A stretch of DNA of 64,000 nt from Chitinophagales bacterium (GTDB lineage: Bacteria > Bacteroidota > Bacteroidia > Chitinophagales > Saprospiraceae): assembly GCA_017303475.1 (NCBI GenBank), contig JAFLBO010000005.1:62001-126000 (forward strand). The letters are read 5' to 3'. The notes beneath the pieces are model-generated. The model ran no database searches, had not been told where the DNA came from, and saw nothing but the letters and a program-made list of their open reading frames with translations. The position numbers and the translations under genes were made by a program. Shown piece after piece: positions 36,601 through 44,357 of the stretch. Every line of letters starts with the position of its first letter. Position 1 is the stretch's first letter.

Positions 36601-37285
36601 GTTTATCAAAGTTCTTGTATTTGCCGGTTTGAAGCAGGTTTCTTAATTTATCGTCCTGCTCCGGGCCCCATTCTTCACCACAATAAGCCGTTAGTCCGTT
36701 GGTGTACCAGGGAGGAAGGTTGAGTAATACCGCATTGGATACGATTTCCTGAAGATTGGCTCCATACAGCATAGAGTTGATCAATACACCAGCGATACCT
36801 TCTCTTATTTGTGCCCGGAGGTGTTGGTGGTTGCCATCGAAGTATACAAAAACCTTATTACCTACCACTTTGGTTTCCCCGCTGCTCAGCATGAACACAT
36901 CGTCTTCTCCAATATTGCTTTGCTTAAGGTCTGTAAGGTCGCTGAATACCAGTAATTCTACCTTGTCAGTGAGCTGATGTTCCAACAATTGTTGTATCAC
37001 CGGGAAATCGTATTCGGCCATTTGTAAGGCAGCATGCGCCACACTTCGGGCATCGCCATACCAGTAGGTTGTAAGGTTAGGGGTTTCATACAAACTCCAT
37101 TCCTCAAACTGATGGTGGTATTGTACCCTGTTCTTCCCAAAGGATGTTTGAGTCGTTGTTTGGGCCATAACGGTGTGCGGGCAAACCAATGTCCAGATGG
37201 CTGCCACCCAAACAAACACGCGAGCGGCCACCAGAAGCGCCGGCGCTGATATACCTTTCGTCCAAACCTTGATGGAATTTCCCAT
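33635..37285 (-). CDS. TolB-like propeller plus Omp85-like barrel outer membrane protein
   Basis: A 1216-residue exported protein. After the signal peptide (cleavage near VMAQT) comes a metalloprotease-like helical region (about 45-290, with EGIAGVLINSMLYG and LPPWYTNGLTAY but no HExxH), then a TolB/DPP-IV-like beta-propeller (ISPDGKKIAWVSNDIGKWKVW, LAWNPDNQRIAVLYERRD; about 320-600), a Pro-rich linker, and a C-terminal barrel like BamA/Omp85 surface antigens (LRGFQQNIRNGNTFALLNAELR, GFFDAGTAW) that ends in Phe, typical of outer-membrane barrels. It may be an outer-membrane assembly or secretion factor; the exact role is unknown. DoxX gene terminator lies between it and the next minus-strand gene. 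Confidence 0.8.
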   Translation of the reverse strand: MGNSIKVWTKGISAPALLVAARVFVWVAAIWTLVCPHTVMAQTTTQTSFGKNRVQYHHQFEEWSLYETPNLTTYWYGDARSVAHAALQMAEYDFPVIQQLLEHQLTDKVELLVFSDLTDLKQSNIGEDDVFMLSSGETKVVGNKVFVYFDGNHQHLRAQIREGIAGVLINSMLYGANLQEIVSNAVLLNLPPWYTNGLTAYCGEEWGPEQDDKLRNLLQTGKYKNFDKLAKEYPRFAGQAFWHYISTHFGQGTVSNLLYLTRINRSVDNGFFYILGSGYRRTTDAMLEHYKKLYLEEAKSLKTPEETGKIAIKNKSKLPLSQLKISPDGKKIAWVSNDIGKWKVWTQDLETGKRKCILKGGARNALQATDYNYPQLAWNPDNQRIAVLYERRDVARLAVIDLQPKKTEISDLSPEFQRVFSMEYVSPTELAFSAAVKGYSDLFVYRTITRQMERLTNDFWDDLDAHVTTLDGKKYLLFASNRVTDTLSFQRLDSILPITSFDIFLYDLESRSAELVRITNTPLFNERNPIGVDTSHFTYLSDESGIINQQAGKLEPFVAYHQSTIYLKDGAEVKALDMTQPTEWPLSRILTFLAPLDTVLKNIDSTLIDSIRSVPVYKKKPKIWNISNYDRNILSQHAAPRAGKMVFRIMRDKKAVFVQKNIQADQQALAKTTRWRVQTLRAAGLPIPPQPAVETPLGINTPKPTDHQNDTPDAPVQDTLPFIEPGWLIQIPDYLAIPGPKSNDEPKAPTEKPASEEITMTTDTMVPTPPRRPLKRSLVQLGKPGEIIRMYSFKIIPYRTRFRTDYISTTMDNNQLFEGLQLYEGPESRLQQPPPGVLLRANFKDLLENYVIEAGFRLPTTFNGAEYYLWMDDKKKRLDKRYVLYRRTIVSNRLREAPSLPSLPPDFQERTNTLLAQYELRYPIDVFTSLRATFGLREDKVRALSSDIVTLNTPDRAEQRASVRLAAVYDNTLDVDLNLKKGTRAKIYTDVIKGFAFNTEPNWSLKLNNGFMTVVGIDARHYQMLDKRSQLAIRVAGATSFGSEKMLYIMGGVDNWIFPKFNSNISLPSEDVFAYQAPAVNLRGFQQNIRNGNTFALLNAELRVPVFKYLIRKPVIGNFWRNFQIVGFFDAGTAWQGRSPYSFDNPINTTTLVRPTEGPVISIMKVNYFRDPIVMGYGAGIRTVLFGMYLRADYAWGVESRQVQKPVLHIALGTDF

Positions 37286-37332
37286 GAAATCAGTTTTTGT
37301 GTTAGAACGCTCAAATATGGGGTAAATTTTTT

Positions 37333-37371
37333 AAAAAAAGAGACCCTGTAAGTAAGAAACCTACAGGGTCT
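37333..37371 (-). terminator. Rho-independent terminator of the DUF1599-DoxX unit
   Basis: AGACCCTGTA (37341-37350) pairs with TACAGGGTCT (37362-37371). On the minus strand the stem is followed by C then seven T, so it ends the DUF1599-DoxX transcript. Confidence 0.92.
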
Positions 37372-37436
37372 GCCAGCTATTGGCTAAAAACAACATAAGC
37401 GAACAACTGTTGCCTGAGTTGTTATTTTTTACTGAA

Positions 37437-38954
37437 TTATTTCCACTTGCTCATCAGGGCATCCGCTGCTGGCAGGTGACGATGGTGGTACATATCCAGT
37501 ACCTTGCCATCTTTCCAGATCACCAGACCGGGGTTGGCCCGAATGATGGTTTTCAGCAGCTTGTCGTCGGCACGGTAGAAATCGTATTTAGCGCCCACCT
37601 TTTTGGCAAAATCGGCTGCAACCTCTGAGTCGCCAAAGGTGGTAATACAGTAAACTTTCCAGCCTGCTTTTTTGGCTGCCTCTGCTACCGGATTTACTTT
37701 TTCCTGGAACATAGCGGCGTATTCAGGGGTTGGCACAAACACCATTCTTTCAATCTGGCGTGGCGCCACAGAAACCACCCTGCGTTGCAGGTTGAAGGAG
37801 TCGGCTGTAACTGCTAAAGTATCCACGGCCCAGGTGGTATCCTGTACTGTGTAGGTTTCTTTTTGTTTTTCGCCCTCCAAATGGTAAGCTACAATCATCA
37901 GGCTGTAGTTTTTTTCATTGAGGATATCTTCGGTAACCTCGCCGTTGTCGGCGCTCTCTACAGCAAATTCACTGATTTTTGTCTTGGTGATTGGAACCTT
38001 TACGCTGTCTTTCAACACATAGAAGTCTGTTTTGATCTGTTCGCGCACTTTCCAGCCCTGTGCGGCAGGATACTGTTTGTAGTAGGTAATCTTGCCGGGC
38101 TCAGGTTCCATGAACTTGAGTTTTACATGGTTGATGGTGTCTTCCAGCACCCAACCCAGGATGTCAATCTTGGCGCTGGATTCCAGCTCTTTCTGGGCAC
38201 GTACGTCGGTGCCAATTTTGAATGGACGGAAATCAACCATAGGCAAATCCCAGTAGGTATTGCGCACGCACATCCACAGGGAAAGTACAGCGGAGGCGCC
38301 AACAATAAGGTTGCGGATGGTTGGAGTCCATAATTGGTGCATATTGCGTGAACGCCACATGAACAGAAGCGCAGGAACCATCAGGCCCAAATCTTTGAAG
38401 AAAGAAATCTTTGGATCGAGCTTGATAAAATCACCGAAACAACCGCAATCGGTAACGCGCATGTGTTCTTTTACATATGGACCCCACGAAGCAAAATCGA
38501 AGAAATTGGCATCTGTAGGCACATAGCCAGTCAGGTAGGTGAAGCCGGTAAGGATGGTAAAGAAGAATACAATGAGGAAAAACAACCAGGCAGTCCATTT
38601 GCGGGTGTAGCCTACCATCAACATAACCCCGATGGCTATTTCCAGCACGATCATGACAATGGAAAAGGTCTCGGCAGACTTGGACAACCAGGGGAACAAA
38701 GGAGCAAGTCCTTTCATAAAGTTGTCGAGCCCGGCGAAGGTTACCTCAAACGCTGCAAAATAGTCTATCATTTTATAGGCTGTTCCAATGGGGTCAACAG
38801 CCTTTACCAAACCTGAAAAAACAAACCAAACGCCACAAAAATGCTGCAAAAAGGTCCAGAAAGTAGAGTTCGTTTTTTTCATCCAGACGGTCAGGGCTGT
38901 CAGGATCATGCCAACAACGGCAAACGTAATGAGCAGGGTAGGTAGTGATGTCAT
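37437..38954 (-). CDS. DoxX-family membrane protein (BT_3928 type) with C-terminal domain
   Basis: A 505-residue inner-membrane protein. The first 225 residues hold about six transmembrane helices and match DoxX/MauE-like proteins, including FSGLVKAVDP and the Cys motif VTDCGCFGDFIKL, which in related proteins takes part in electron or disulfide transfer. The rest is a soluble domain with a thioredoxin-like ending (GWKVYCITTFGDSEVAADFA, then LLKTIIRANPGLVIWKDGKV), without a CxxC. In Bacteroidota this gene usually follows the DUF1599 gene, as here, and often precedes tpiA, which is absent. Its role in redox or metabolism is inferred only. Confidence 0.85.
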   Translation of the reverse strand: MTSLPTLLITFAVVGMILTALTVWMKKTNSTFWTFLQHFCGVWFVFSGLVKAVDPIGTAYKMIDYFAAFEVTFAGLDNFMKGLAPLFPWLSKSAETFSIVMIVLEIAIGVMLMVGYTRKWTAWLFFLIVFFFTILTGFTYLTGYVPTDANFFDFASWGPYVKEHMRVTDCGCFGDFIKLDPKISFFKDLGLMVPALLFMWRSRNMHQLWTPTIRNLIVGASAVLSLWMCVRNTYWDLPMVDFRPFKIGTDVRAQKELESSAKIDILGWVLEDTINHVKLKFMEPEPGKITYYKQYPAAQGWKVREQIKTDFYVLKDSVKVPITKTKISEFAVESADNGEVTEDILNEKNYSLMIVAYHLEGEKQKETYTVQDTTWAVDTLAVTADSFNLQRRVVSVAPRQIERMVFVPTPEYAAMFQEKVNPVAEAAKKAGWKVYCITTFGDSEVAADFAKKVGAKYDFYRADDKLLKTIIRANPGLVIWKDGKVLDMYHHRHLPAADALMSKWK

Positions 38955-38977
38955 GATATGAAGTGGAAAGGGAGGAG

Positions 38978-39532
38978 TTAAGTATTGGGGGTGGTTTCCA
39001 GTGTGAGTCGGATTAACGCAAAAACGGAATAATTGATGATATCCCGGTAGTTAGCTTCTAATCCTTCCGACACCTGGGTTTGTCCCTGATTGTCCTCTAT
39101 TTGTTTGATTCTCAATAGTTTTTGTAAAATGAGGTCGGTCATGCTGCTAACACGCATCAGGCGCCAGGCTTCACCATAATCGTGGTTTTTAGCCTGCAGC
39201 AATCGGATGTTCTCTTGAATATGCTCGTCGTAAAGTCGCGCTACTTCGGCGGGTGGAAGATCCAGTGTAGTTCCTTCCGGAATGGTCATTTGAATCAAAG
39301 CCAGCACGCTATAGTTCACCAGACCAATGAACTCGCCTTCTACCGGATCATCAACTTTCTGGGCGCCTTTTTCTTCAATACTCCGAATACGAAGCGCTTT
39401 GATGTATAGTTGATCGGTAATGCTGGATGGCCTTAAAATGCGCCATGCAGTACCATAATCGGCCGTTTTTTTCAAAAACAAATCGCGGCAACGATTCACG
39501 ACATGTTGAAATTGGTCGAGCGTTTTTTTCAT
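38978..39532 (-). CDS. DUF1599 domain protein
   Basis: A 184-residue soluble protein with an internal duplication: KKTADYGTAWRILRPSSITD in the first half and AKNHDYGEAWRLMRVSSMTD in the second, each followed by an Arg/Ile helix (ALRIRSIE and LLRIKQIE) and a INYSVxALI-type helix. This is the DUF1599 family of Bacteroidota. The repeated H/D-Y-G and Arg residues suggest a bound phosphorylated or nucleotide ligand, but the function is unknown. It lies 23 bp upstream of the DoxX gene and is cotranscribed with it, ending at the terminator near 37.35 kb. Confidence 0.88.
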   Translation of the reverse strand: MKKTLDQFQHVVNRCRDLFLKKTADYGTAWRILRPSSITDQLYIKALRIRSIEEKGAQKVDDPVEGEFIGLVNYSVLALIQMTIPEGTTLDLPPAEVARLYDEHIQENIRLLQAKNHDYGEAWRLMRVSSMTDLILQKLLRIKQIEDNQGQTQVSEGLEANYRDIINYSVFALIRLTLETTPNT

Positions 39533-39692
39533 AAAAACAGTTCATTTGTGCATCCGAAATCCATATCCCAGCCGCATTTGAGGCGGACAAAAGTAGAACA
39601 CCTAATCCCGAACGCCCAAATACGTTCAAACCTTTTAAATATTATTTGCTACTGAAATGTCGCCCCGATGGGACTTTTGAGGACTTCGGCCT

Positions 39693-39716
39693 CACTCATT
39701 CACTCACTCATTCACT
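39693..39716. repeat. CACT tetranucleotide tract abutting the VOC gene start
   Basis: Six 4-bp units (CACT, CATT) run directly into the ATG at 39717, with no spacer. See the similar tracts before 23815 and 47253. Confidence 0.88.
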
Positions 39717-40085
39717 ATGCGAATTATTGGTATTGGAGGCATATTCATCAAGTGCCGCGATGTAGAAGGCACCAAAGCCTGGTATGCCAAGCATTTAGGA
39801 ATTTCCATGGAAAGCTGGGGCGCCATGTTCCCGTTCAGGGAGGATCCCAACCTGGAAGCCTACGCTAACCTTAGTTTCTTTAAAGAGGAAACCAGGTATA
39901 TGGCGCCTTCCGAGTCCAGGTTTATGATTAATTTCAGGGTGGATGATCTGGATGCCCTGATTACTGAACTCAAAGCATCGGGTATTCCCCTTATTGGAGA
40001 GCCTGAAAATATTGAATTTGGCAAATTTGCCTGGATTCTGGACCCGGAAGGCAATAAGATTGAGCTATGGGAGCAACCCAAATGA
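39717..40085 (+). CDS. VOC family protein (glyoxalase/bleomycin resistance fold)
   Basis: A 122-residue vicinal-oxygen-chelate fold protein. It shows the two beta-alpha-beta modules: GIGGIFIKCRDVEGTKAWYAK at the start and MINFRVDDLDALITELKASG, then FAWILDPEGNKIELWEQP at the end. DPEGNKIELWE is the signature with a metal-ligand Glu. Members include glyoxalases, dioxygenases and resistance proteins, and this sequence alone does not say which. It is a single plus-strand gene whose ATG directly follows a CACT tract. It converges with pfkA, 7 bp between stops. Confidence 0.9.
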   Translation: MRIIGIGGIFIKCRDVEGTKAWYAKHLGISMESWGAMFPFREDPNLEAYANLSFFKEETRYMAPSESRFMINFRVDDLDALITELKASGIPLIGEPENIEFGKFAWILDPEGNKIELWEQPK

Positions 40086-40092
40086 CCAGCAT

Positions 40093-41091
40093 TTACTGAG
40101 CCAGGATATGCGCCATGCGTAGCATTTCCTTATTAAGGGGTTTGCTTTTGGATATAGCCTCCTGGAATGGTGTATAGTGCACGTTATTGTTCCTTATGCC
40201 TACCATGACCCCTGATTTGCCAGCCAATAAGGCCTCAACTGCAGAAAAGCCCAGAATGGAGGCCAGAACCCGGTCAAATGCGCTTGGGGAACCACCACGT
40301 TGCAGGTGTCCGATTACGGTTACCTTGATATCGTCGTAGAAATCAATTTTCTCTTCTACTTTTTTAGCAATATCGTAGACAGTACCCATGTGATTGCCTT
40401 CGGCAACAATTACGATACTGAATAATTTAGCCCGTTTAGCGCCTCTTTTTAGCAGCTTAACCAGATCTTCTATGGAACTTTCTTCTTCTGGAATCAGCAC
40501 GCCTCCTGCACCTCCGGCAATTGCGGTATGCAAGGCAATAAAGCCGCTGTGACGTCCCATAACCTCCACGAAAAACAAGCGGTTATGTGAATCGGCGGTA
40601 TCCCGGATTTTATCCACTGCCTGCACGGCTGTATTCAGAGCTGTGTCAAAACCGATAGTGAAGTCGGTGCCGTACAGATCGTTGTCTATCGTGCCGGGTA
40701 ATCCAATGATCGGAATGTCTGGATACTCCTGTGTGAATTTGGTTGCTCCGGTAAAAGTACCATTACCACCAATAGCAATCAGTGCGTCAATATCGTTGTC
40801 AATCAGGTTTTCATAGGCCTGTTTCCTGCCTTCAGGAGTTATAAACCGCTGGCTGCGCGCTGTTTTCAGCACTGTTCCCCCACGGTGAATGATATTTCCT
40901 ACATCAGTAGTTTCCAGGCGTTTGATATTGCCGTCTATCATGCCTTCATATCCACGCATGATGCCGTAAATATGGAGATCGTTGTTAAACGCGTTTCTTA
41001 CAATTGCACGAACGGCCGCATTCATACCAGGCGCATCGCCACCTGAGGTAAACACAGCAATTCTTTTTATGTCTTTCAGTTCTTTAGCCAT
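40093..41091 (-). CDS. pfkA: ATP-dependent 6-phosphofructokinase
   Basis: Phosphorylates fructose 6-phosphate in glycolysis. The 332-residue protein has the N-terminal TSGGDAPGMN (residues 15-24), the active-site PGTIDND (132-138, with catalytic-type Asp136), the substrate loop VEVMGRHSGF and QRGGSPSAFDR. Gly after the PP-loop and PGTID (not PKTID) indicate ATP rather than pyrophosphate use. The motif normally GGDG reads GGNG here, so the residue equal to E. coli Asp103, which helps bind magnesium, is Asn110. The codon is AAT on reading both strands. The BadF-type kinase gene precedes it by 66 bp, a frequent pairing in Bacteroidota. Confidence 0.95.
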   Translation of the reverse strand: MAKELKDIKRIAVFTSGGDAPGMNAAVRAIVRNAFNNDLHIYGIMRGYEGMIDGNIKRLETTDVGNIIHRGGTVLKTARSQRFITPEGRKQAYENLIDNDIDALIAIGGNGTFTGATKFTQEYPDIPIIGLPGTIDNDLYGTDFTIGFDTALNTAVQAVDKIRDTADSHNRLFFVEVMGRHSGFIALHTAIAGGAGGVLIPEEESSIEDLVKLLKRGAKRAKLFSIVIVAEGNHMGTVYDIAKKVEEKIDFYDDIKVTVIGHLQRGGSPSAFDRVLASILGFSAVEALLAGKSGVMVGIRNNNVHYTPFQEAISKSKPLNKEMLRMAHILAQ

Positions 41092-41157
41092 AATGTCAAA
41101 TTCAGTAATGACCCGGGAGCCGGGTTGGCAGCACGCCCAAATCGTTGAAATCGGGAA

Positions 41158-42003
41158 TTAATCTGTCATTCCCGTATGGAATTCGGCCAGTGGATAGATT
41201 GGTTTACGAACCACCCGGCCCAAGTGCAGTTTTCGATCGTCCATAGCCTTTACCAGTACTTCCTGAAAATGGTGGGCAATAGACCCTACAAAATGTACAG
41301 GTACATGCTGGTGTCCCTGATATTTACAGACGTGACGATCAAGGAATTCGCCCAAACATTCTGCTACCAGTTTTTTGATAAACGGGTGCTGAATATTGTC
41401 ACCCAAAAAGCGGGTAAACGTGGCCAGATAGGCATTAGCACCTTTTTCGTAGGCCCTGTCTTTGATGATATCAGCGCCTTCCGGGTGCGCTACGCGGAAC
41501 GCAGCATCAAGATCGGTAGGGAGTTCCCGGTAGAACCATGCCCTGAGCAGGGCTTTTCCCAGATGGGTTCCGCTGCCTTCATCGCCCAGTAACCAGCCAA
41601 GAGAGGGGACATTGTCCAGAATTTTGGTTCCATCGTAATAGCAGCTGTTGGATCCGGTGCCCAGGATACAGGCTATACCTGCATCGTGGCCACATACTGC
41701 TCTGGCAGCCCCTAGCAGGTCGTGCTCTACCTCAATTTTTGCTTTGGTGAAGAAAGAGCGCAGGGCAGCGGCAATGATTTCCGCTCTGTGTTCATCATGT
41801 ACACCAGTGCCATAAAAATAGATCTCTGTTACCAGATCAGGTTGAAGTTTAGGCAAAAGCTGGTCTTCGATGATGTCCCTGATTTCAGCAGTGGAGTGGA
41901 AAAAAGGACTGAACCCAACGGTATTTTCCAGTTGCTGGTCGCGTCCACCATGGGATAGTAACCAGTCACATTTTGTAGAACCGCAATCGGCAATGATGAC
42001 CAT
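41158..42003 (-). CDS. BadF/BadG-type ATPase, N-acetylglucosamine kinase-like
   Basis: ASKHA-fold sugar kinase or related ATPase, 281 residues, cytoplasmic. The phosphate-binding loops are DCGSTKCDW (residues 6-14) and ILGTGSNSCYYDG (about 113-125), and the adenosine-side SLGWLLGDEGSGTHLGK follows. Such proteins adjoin pfkA in many Bacteroidota and are usually called N-acetylglucosamine kinase-like, but activity has rarely been tested. It is cotranscribed with pfkA (66-bp gap), from a promoter box about 110 bp upstream. Confidence 0.85.
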   Translation of the reverse strand: MVIIADCGSTKCDWLLSHGGRDQQLENTVGFSPFFHSTAEIRDIIEDQLLPKLQPDLVTEIYFYGTGVHDEHRAEIIAAALRSFFTKAKIEVEHDLLGAARAVCGHDAGIACILGTGSNSCYYDGTKILDNVPSLGWLLGDEGSGTHLGKALLRAWFYRELPTDLDAAFRVAHPEGADIIKDRAYEKGANAYLATFTRFLGDNIQHPFIKKLVAECLGEFLDRHVCKYQGHQHVPVHFVGSIAHHFQEVLVKAMDDRKLHLGRVVRKPIYPLAEFHTGMTD

Positions 42004-42112
42004 GATACAGCAGGATGATGTTTTAAGCGTCTAAAATTTGCAGCCCGGTATTAGCGGGGAAAAGCAAACTCCGGATGGTCCGGGACTTTTTGTAAAAAAT
42101 ACACTTTCGCCG

Positions 42113-42120
42113 CAAAAGTA
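42113..42120 (-). promoter_or_regulatory. Promoter for the BadF-type kinase and pfkA
   Basis: On the minus strand it reads TACTTTTG, matching TAnnTTTG, with a TTG about 18 bp further upstream at a fitting -33 distance. It leaves a leader of roughly 105 nt before the start at 42003. Confidence 0.55.
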
Positions 42121-42156
42121 GTTTTTTCTCAAAAATGGCAACGATTTGTACAACAA

Positions 42157-42191
42157 AAAAGCGTCGGCGCTTTTGTGGCGCCGACGCTTTT
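42157..42191 (-). terminator. Rho-independent terminator of the coiled-coil protein gene
   Basis: A perfect 14-bp stem: 42157-42170 (AAAAGCGTCGGCGC) with 42178-42191, loop of 7 nt. The stem ends in four T on each strand, and on the minus strand T continues, so it ends the gene at 42216. Confidence 0.92.
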
Positions 42192-42215
42192 GAAGCGTTT
42201 TATGCGATGGAAGTA

Positions 42216-43238
42216 TTATTTCAGGTTGAAGTTGCCTGTACCAACCAGGTAACCTTTATTGAAAACTTCTACCTGGTATTTACCTTTTACGAAATTTTGG
42301 CCTGGCTGCCATGCACCACAAACCTGTGTTTCGTTGTTGCTGTAGCTACATGTAGCAGTGGTGGTGTAGCGGAATTCGCTTTCATCACGTTTGTTCTGAC
42401 CAACACCTGAGCCCAGGCTTTCGATAGCCAATGGAGCGCCGGTTGGATCTACGATGCGGATGTAGAACGTTTCCTCGCCGGAAGGAGCTACTTCATTGGC
42501 TTCGGTCATGAAGCAGATGCTGAGCTTGTCTACTTTTTTAGCTTTGGTTTTGGTGCGCTCTTTACCGTTGCCACGAACATCTTTAGCTTTTACTTCGATG
42601 TTTTTAACACGGATAGCAGAAGCCACGTCTACTTTTTTGCTCAGTTGGTTGCGCTCAGATTCGAGTGCCGTTTTTTCTGAAATCAGGGCAGCCTTTGCGG
42701 TGCCTTCTTCCTGCAAACGGGTTTGAGTTTCGTTCAGGGTAGAAGTTAGCTGCTGGTTCTGAGAAGTCAGCTGGGTGTTGCTTTCCGTCAGGATGCCCAC
42801 CTGCTTTTTGAGGTCGTCGATTTCAGCCAGGAACTGGTCTTTCTGACGTTGCAGGCTGGCCATACCGCTTTTGTAGTCTTTGTTGCTGCGGATCAAACCG
42901 GCGATCTGGTTTTTGCTGGCTTCGAGTTCAGCCAATTGCTGATTGATCTTGGCATCCAGTTCGGCATTGATACCTTTTTGCTGTTCCAGTTGCGTTACAG
43001 CCTCATTGTATTTTGCATCCAGTTCGGTGAACGCTTCTTTTTGTTGCGTCAGTTCGAGGGTGGTTGCATCCAGTTGTTTACCGGTATTGAGTTTGCTCAC
43101 CAAAAGGAATACACAAAGACCAAGCAGAACGGCGATGGCCACGCCCATGATGGTAGTTACACGTTTTTGGTTGTTGCCACCTTCTGGTGCGCCATAGTTC
43201 GGGGTTGCGGGCTGATTGAAATTGGTGGGTGTGCTCAT
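42216..43238 (-). CDS. Membrane-anchored coiled-coil protein with C-terminal beta domain
   Basis: Unrecognised 340-residue protein. A short Pro/Asn-rich cytoplasmic N-terminus (about 28 residues) is followed by one transmembrane helix (VTTIMGVAIAVLLGLCVFLL), then a long coiled coil of Gln, Glu, Leu and Lys heptads (about 50-205) and a C-terminal domain of about 120 residues (VDKLSICFMTEANEVAPSGE onward) with a Cys pair (CSYSNNETQVC). The coiled coil should extend into the periplasm. Similar proteins are seen in Bacteroidota without known function. It has a terminator just beyond its stop and a long AT-rich upstream region. Confidence 0.8.
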   Translation of the reverse strand: MSTPTNFNQPATPNYGAPEGGNNQKRVTTIMGVAIAVLLGLCVFLLVSKLNTGKQLDATTLELTQQKEAFTELDAKYNEAVTQLEQQKGINAELDAKINQQLAELEASKNQIAGLIRSNKDYKSGMASLQRQKDQFLAEIDDLKKQVGILTESNTQLTSQNQQLTSTLNETQTRLQEEGTAKAALISEKTALESERNQLSKKVDVASAIRVKNIEVKAKDVRGNGKERTKTKAKKVDKLSICFMTEANEVAPSGEETFYIRIVDPTGAPLAIESLGSGVGQNKRDESEFRYTTTATCSYSNNETQVCGAWQPGQNFVKGKYQVEVFNKGYLVGTGNFNLK

Positions 43239-43533
43239 AATGAGAAAAAAGTGAAAGGTTTACGAAATGAGAGAGGGTGAAGTTGAACTCAGTACATAGA
43301 CACCTTTCGCAGTGAAGAATGTTGGTTAATTATTGTCCGCAAGTGTAGCGGTTGTTTGTGTGAATTGTTTGCCTATTAAACCGATTCCTTCAACCCTTTA
43401 TTGCCCGGCGATTTATTACTTTTTTTAGTGATTTTTTTTGAAAAAGTCTTATGTTGTTGATTTTCAATGTTTTAAATTTATTAAAGTGTTAAAAAATAAT
43501 TGCTTCGAGCCGCAGAGCCGCTTCAAAATTCGG
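43239..43533. other. AT-rich intergenic stretch between divergent genes
   Basis: A 350-bp gap between the divergent coiled-coil and exonuclease genes. The part from 43420 to 43500 is nearly all A and T, with runs of T. Apart from the promoter and palindrome at its right end, no gene or RNA is recognised. Confidence 0.6.
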
Positions 43534-43566
43534 GGGAAACCCTACCTTTGAGCCACCGGGTTTCCC
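43534..43566 (+). promoter_or_regulatory. Promoter within a 9-bp palindrome, exonuclease-rpe operon
   Basis: The -7 box TACCTTTG (43543-43550) sits inside the spacer of an inverted repeat, GGGAAACCC (43534-43542) and GGGTTTCCC (43558-43566). The right arm covers the expected transcription start. This layout fits a repressor operator or a 5'-end hairpin. Confidence 0.6.
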
Positions 43567-43586
43567 GGAGCCAAACTTGATAAGCT

Positions 43587-44345
43587 ATGTCAGCCTTTGA
43601 TGCCTTTGATTTGTACAATACCCTGTTTCTGGACATAGAAACAGCCCCCTGCGTTCAAGAATATGAAGAACTAAGCGAAGAATTGCAGGAATTGTGGGCA
43701 CTTAAATGCAGCACCCTGCTCAAACGCCCCATGGAAGAGATCGAACACGATGAGTTGGACGAACTTTTCAAGAGTCGCGCAGGTATCTACTCTGAGTTTG
43801 GCAAGATCATTTGTATCTCTGTTGGGTTCCTCACTAAAAACCCGGATACCAACGAAGCTTTATTGCGCCTTAAATCCTTTGCCAACCATACCGAAGCAAA
43901 TGTGATTGATGATTTCGCCGGCTTGTTGAACAAACACTTCAATAACCCGGACAAATTTGCCATCTGCGGCCATAATATCAAGGAATTTGACGTGCCCTAT
44001 ATCTGCCGAAGATCACTGATCAATCAGCTCCCTTTGCCGAAAATGCTGGATATAGCAGGCAAAAAGCCCTGGGAGACCAAACACCTGCTGGATACCCTGG
44101 AAATGTGGAAATTTGGCGATATCAAAAACTTTACCTCCCTGCGACTTCTTTGTGCTGTATTTGACATCCCGTCTCCCAAAGACGATATAAGTGGTGCTGA
44201 TGTAGGCCAGGTGTACTGGGAGGAACGAGATCTGGACCGAATCGCTACCTATTGCGAAAAAGACGTATTGGCCACTGTGCAATTATTCCTTCGACTCAAA
44301 AGGCTACCTTTGCTGCGACCGAACCAGGTGGTGTCTGTCAGATAG
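43587..44345 (+). CDS. PolB-like 3'-5' exonuclease (DEDD fold)
   Basis: Predicted single-strand 3'-5' exonuclease of the family resembling the exonuclease domain of B-family polymerases, 252 residues, cytoplasmic. ExoI is LFLDIETAP with the Asp and Glu, ExoII is ICGHNIKEFDVPYICRR, and ExoIII is IATYCEKDVLATVQ (Tyr to Asp spacing of the DEDDy type). It is stand-alone, with no polymerase domain. It probably works in DNA or RNA repair. It is the first gene of a five-gene operon with rpe, LptF/G, PAP2 and OppB-like genes. Confidence 0.88.
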   Translation: MSAFDAFDLYNTLFLDIETAPCVQEYEELSEELQELWALKCSTLLKRPMEEIEHDELDELFKSRAGIYSEFGKIICISVGFLTKNPDTNEALLRLKSFANHTEANVIDDFAGLLNKHFNNPDKFAICGHNIKEFDVPYICRRSLINQLPLPKMLDIAGKKPWETKHLLDTLEMWKFGDIKNFTSLRLLCAVFDIPSPKDDISGADVGQVYWEERDLDRIATYCEKDVLATVQLFLRLKRLPLLRPNQVVSVR

Positions 44346-44357
44346 CCTCAACATACT

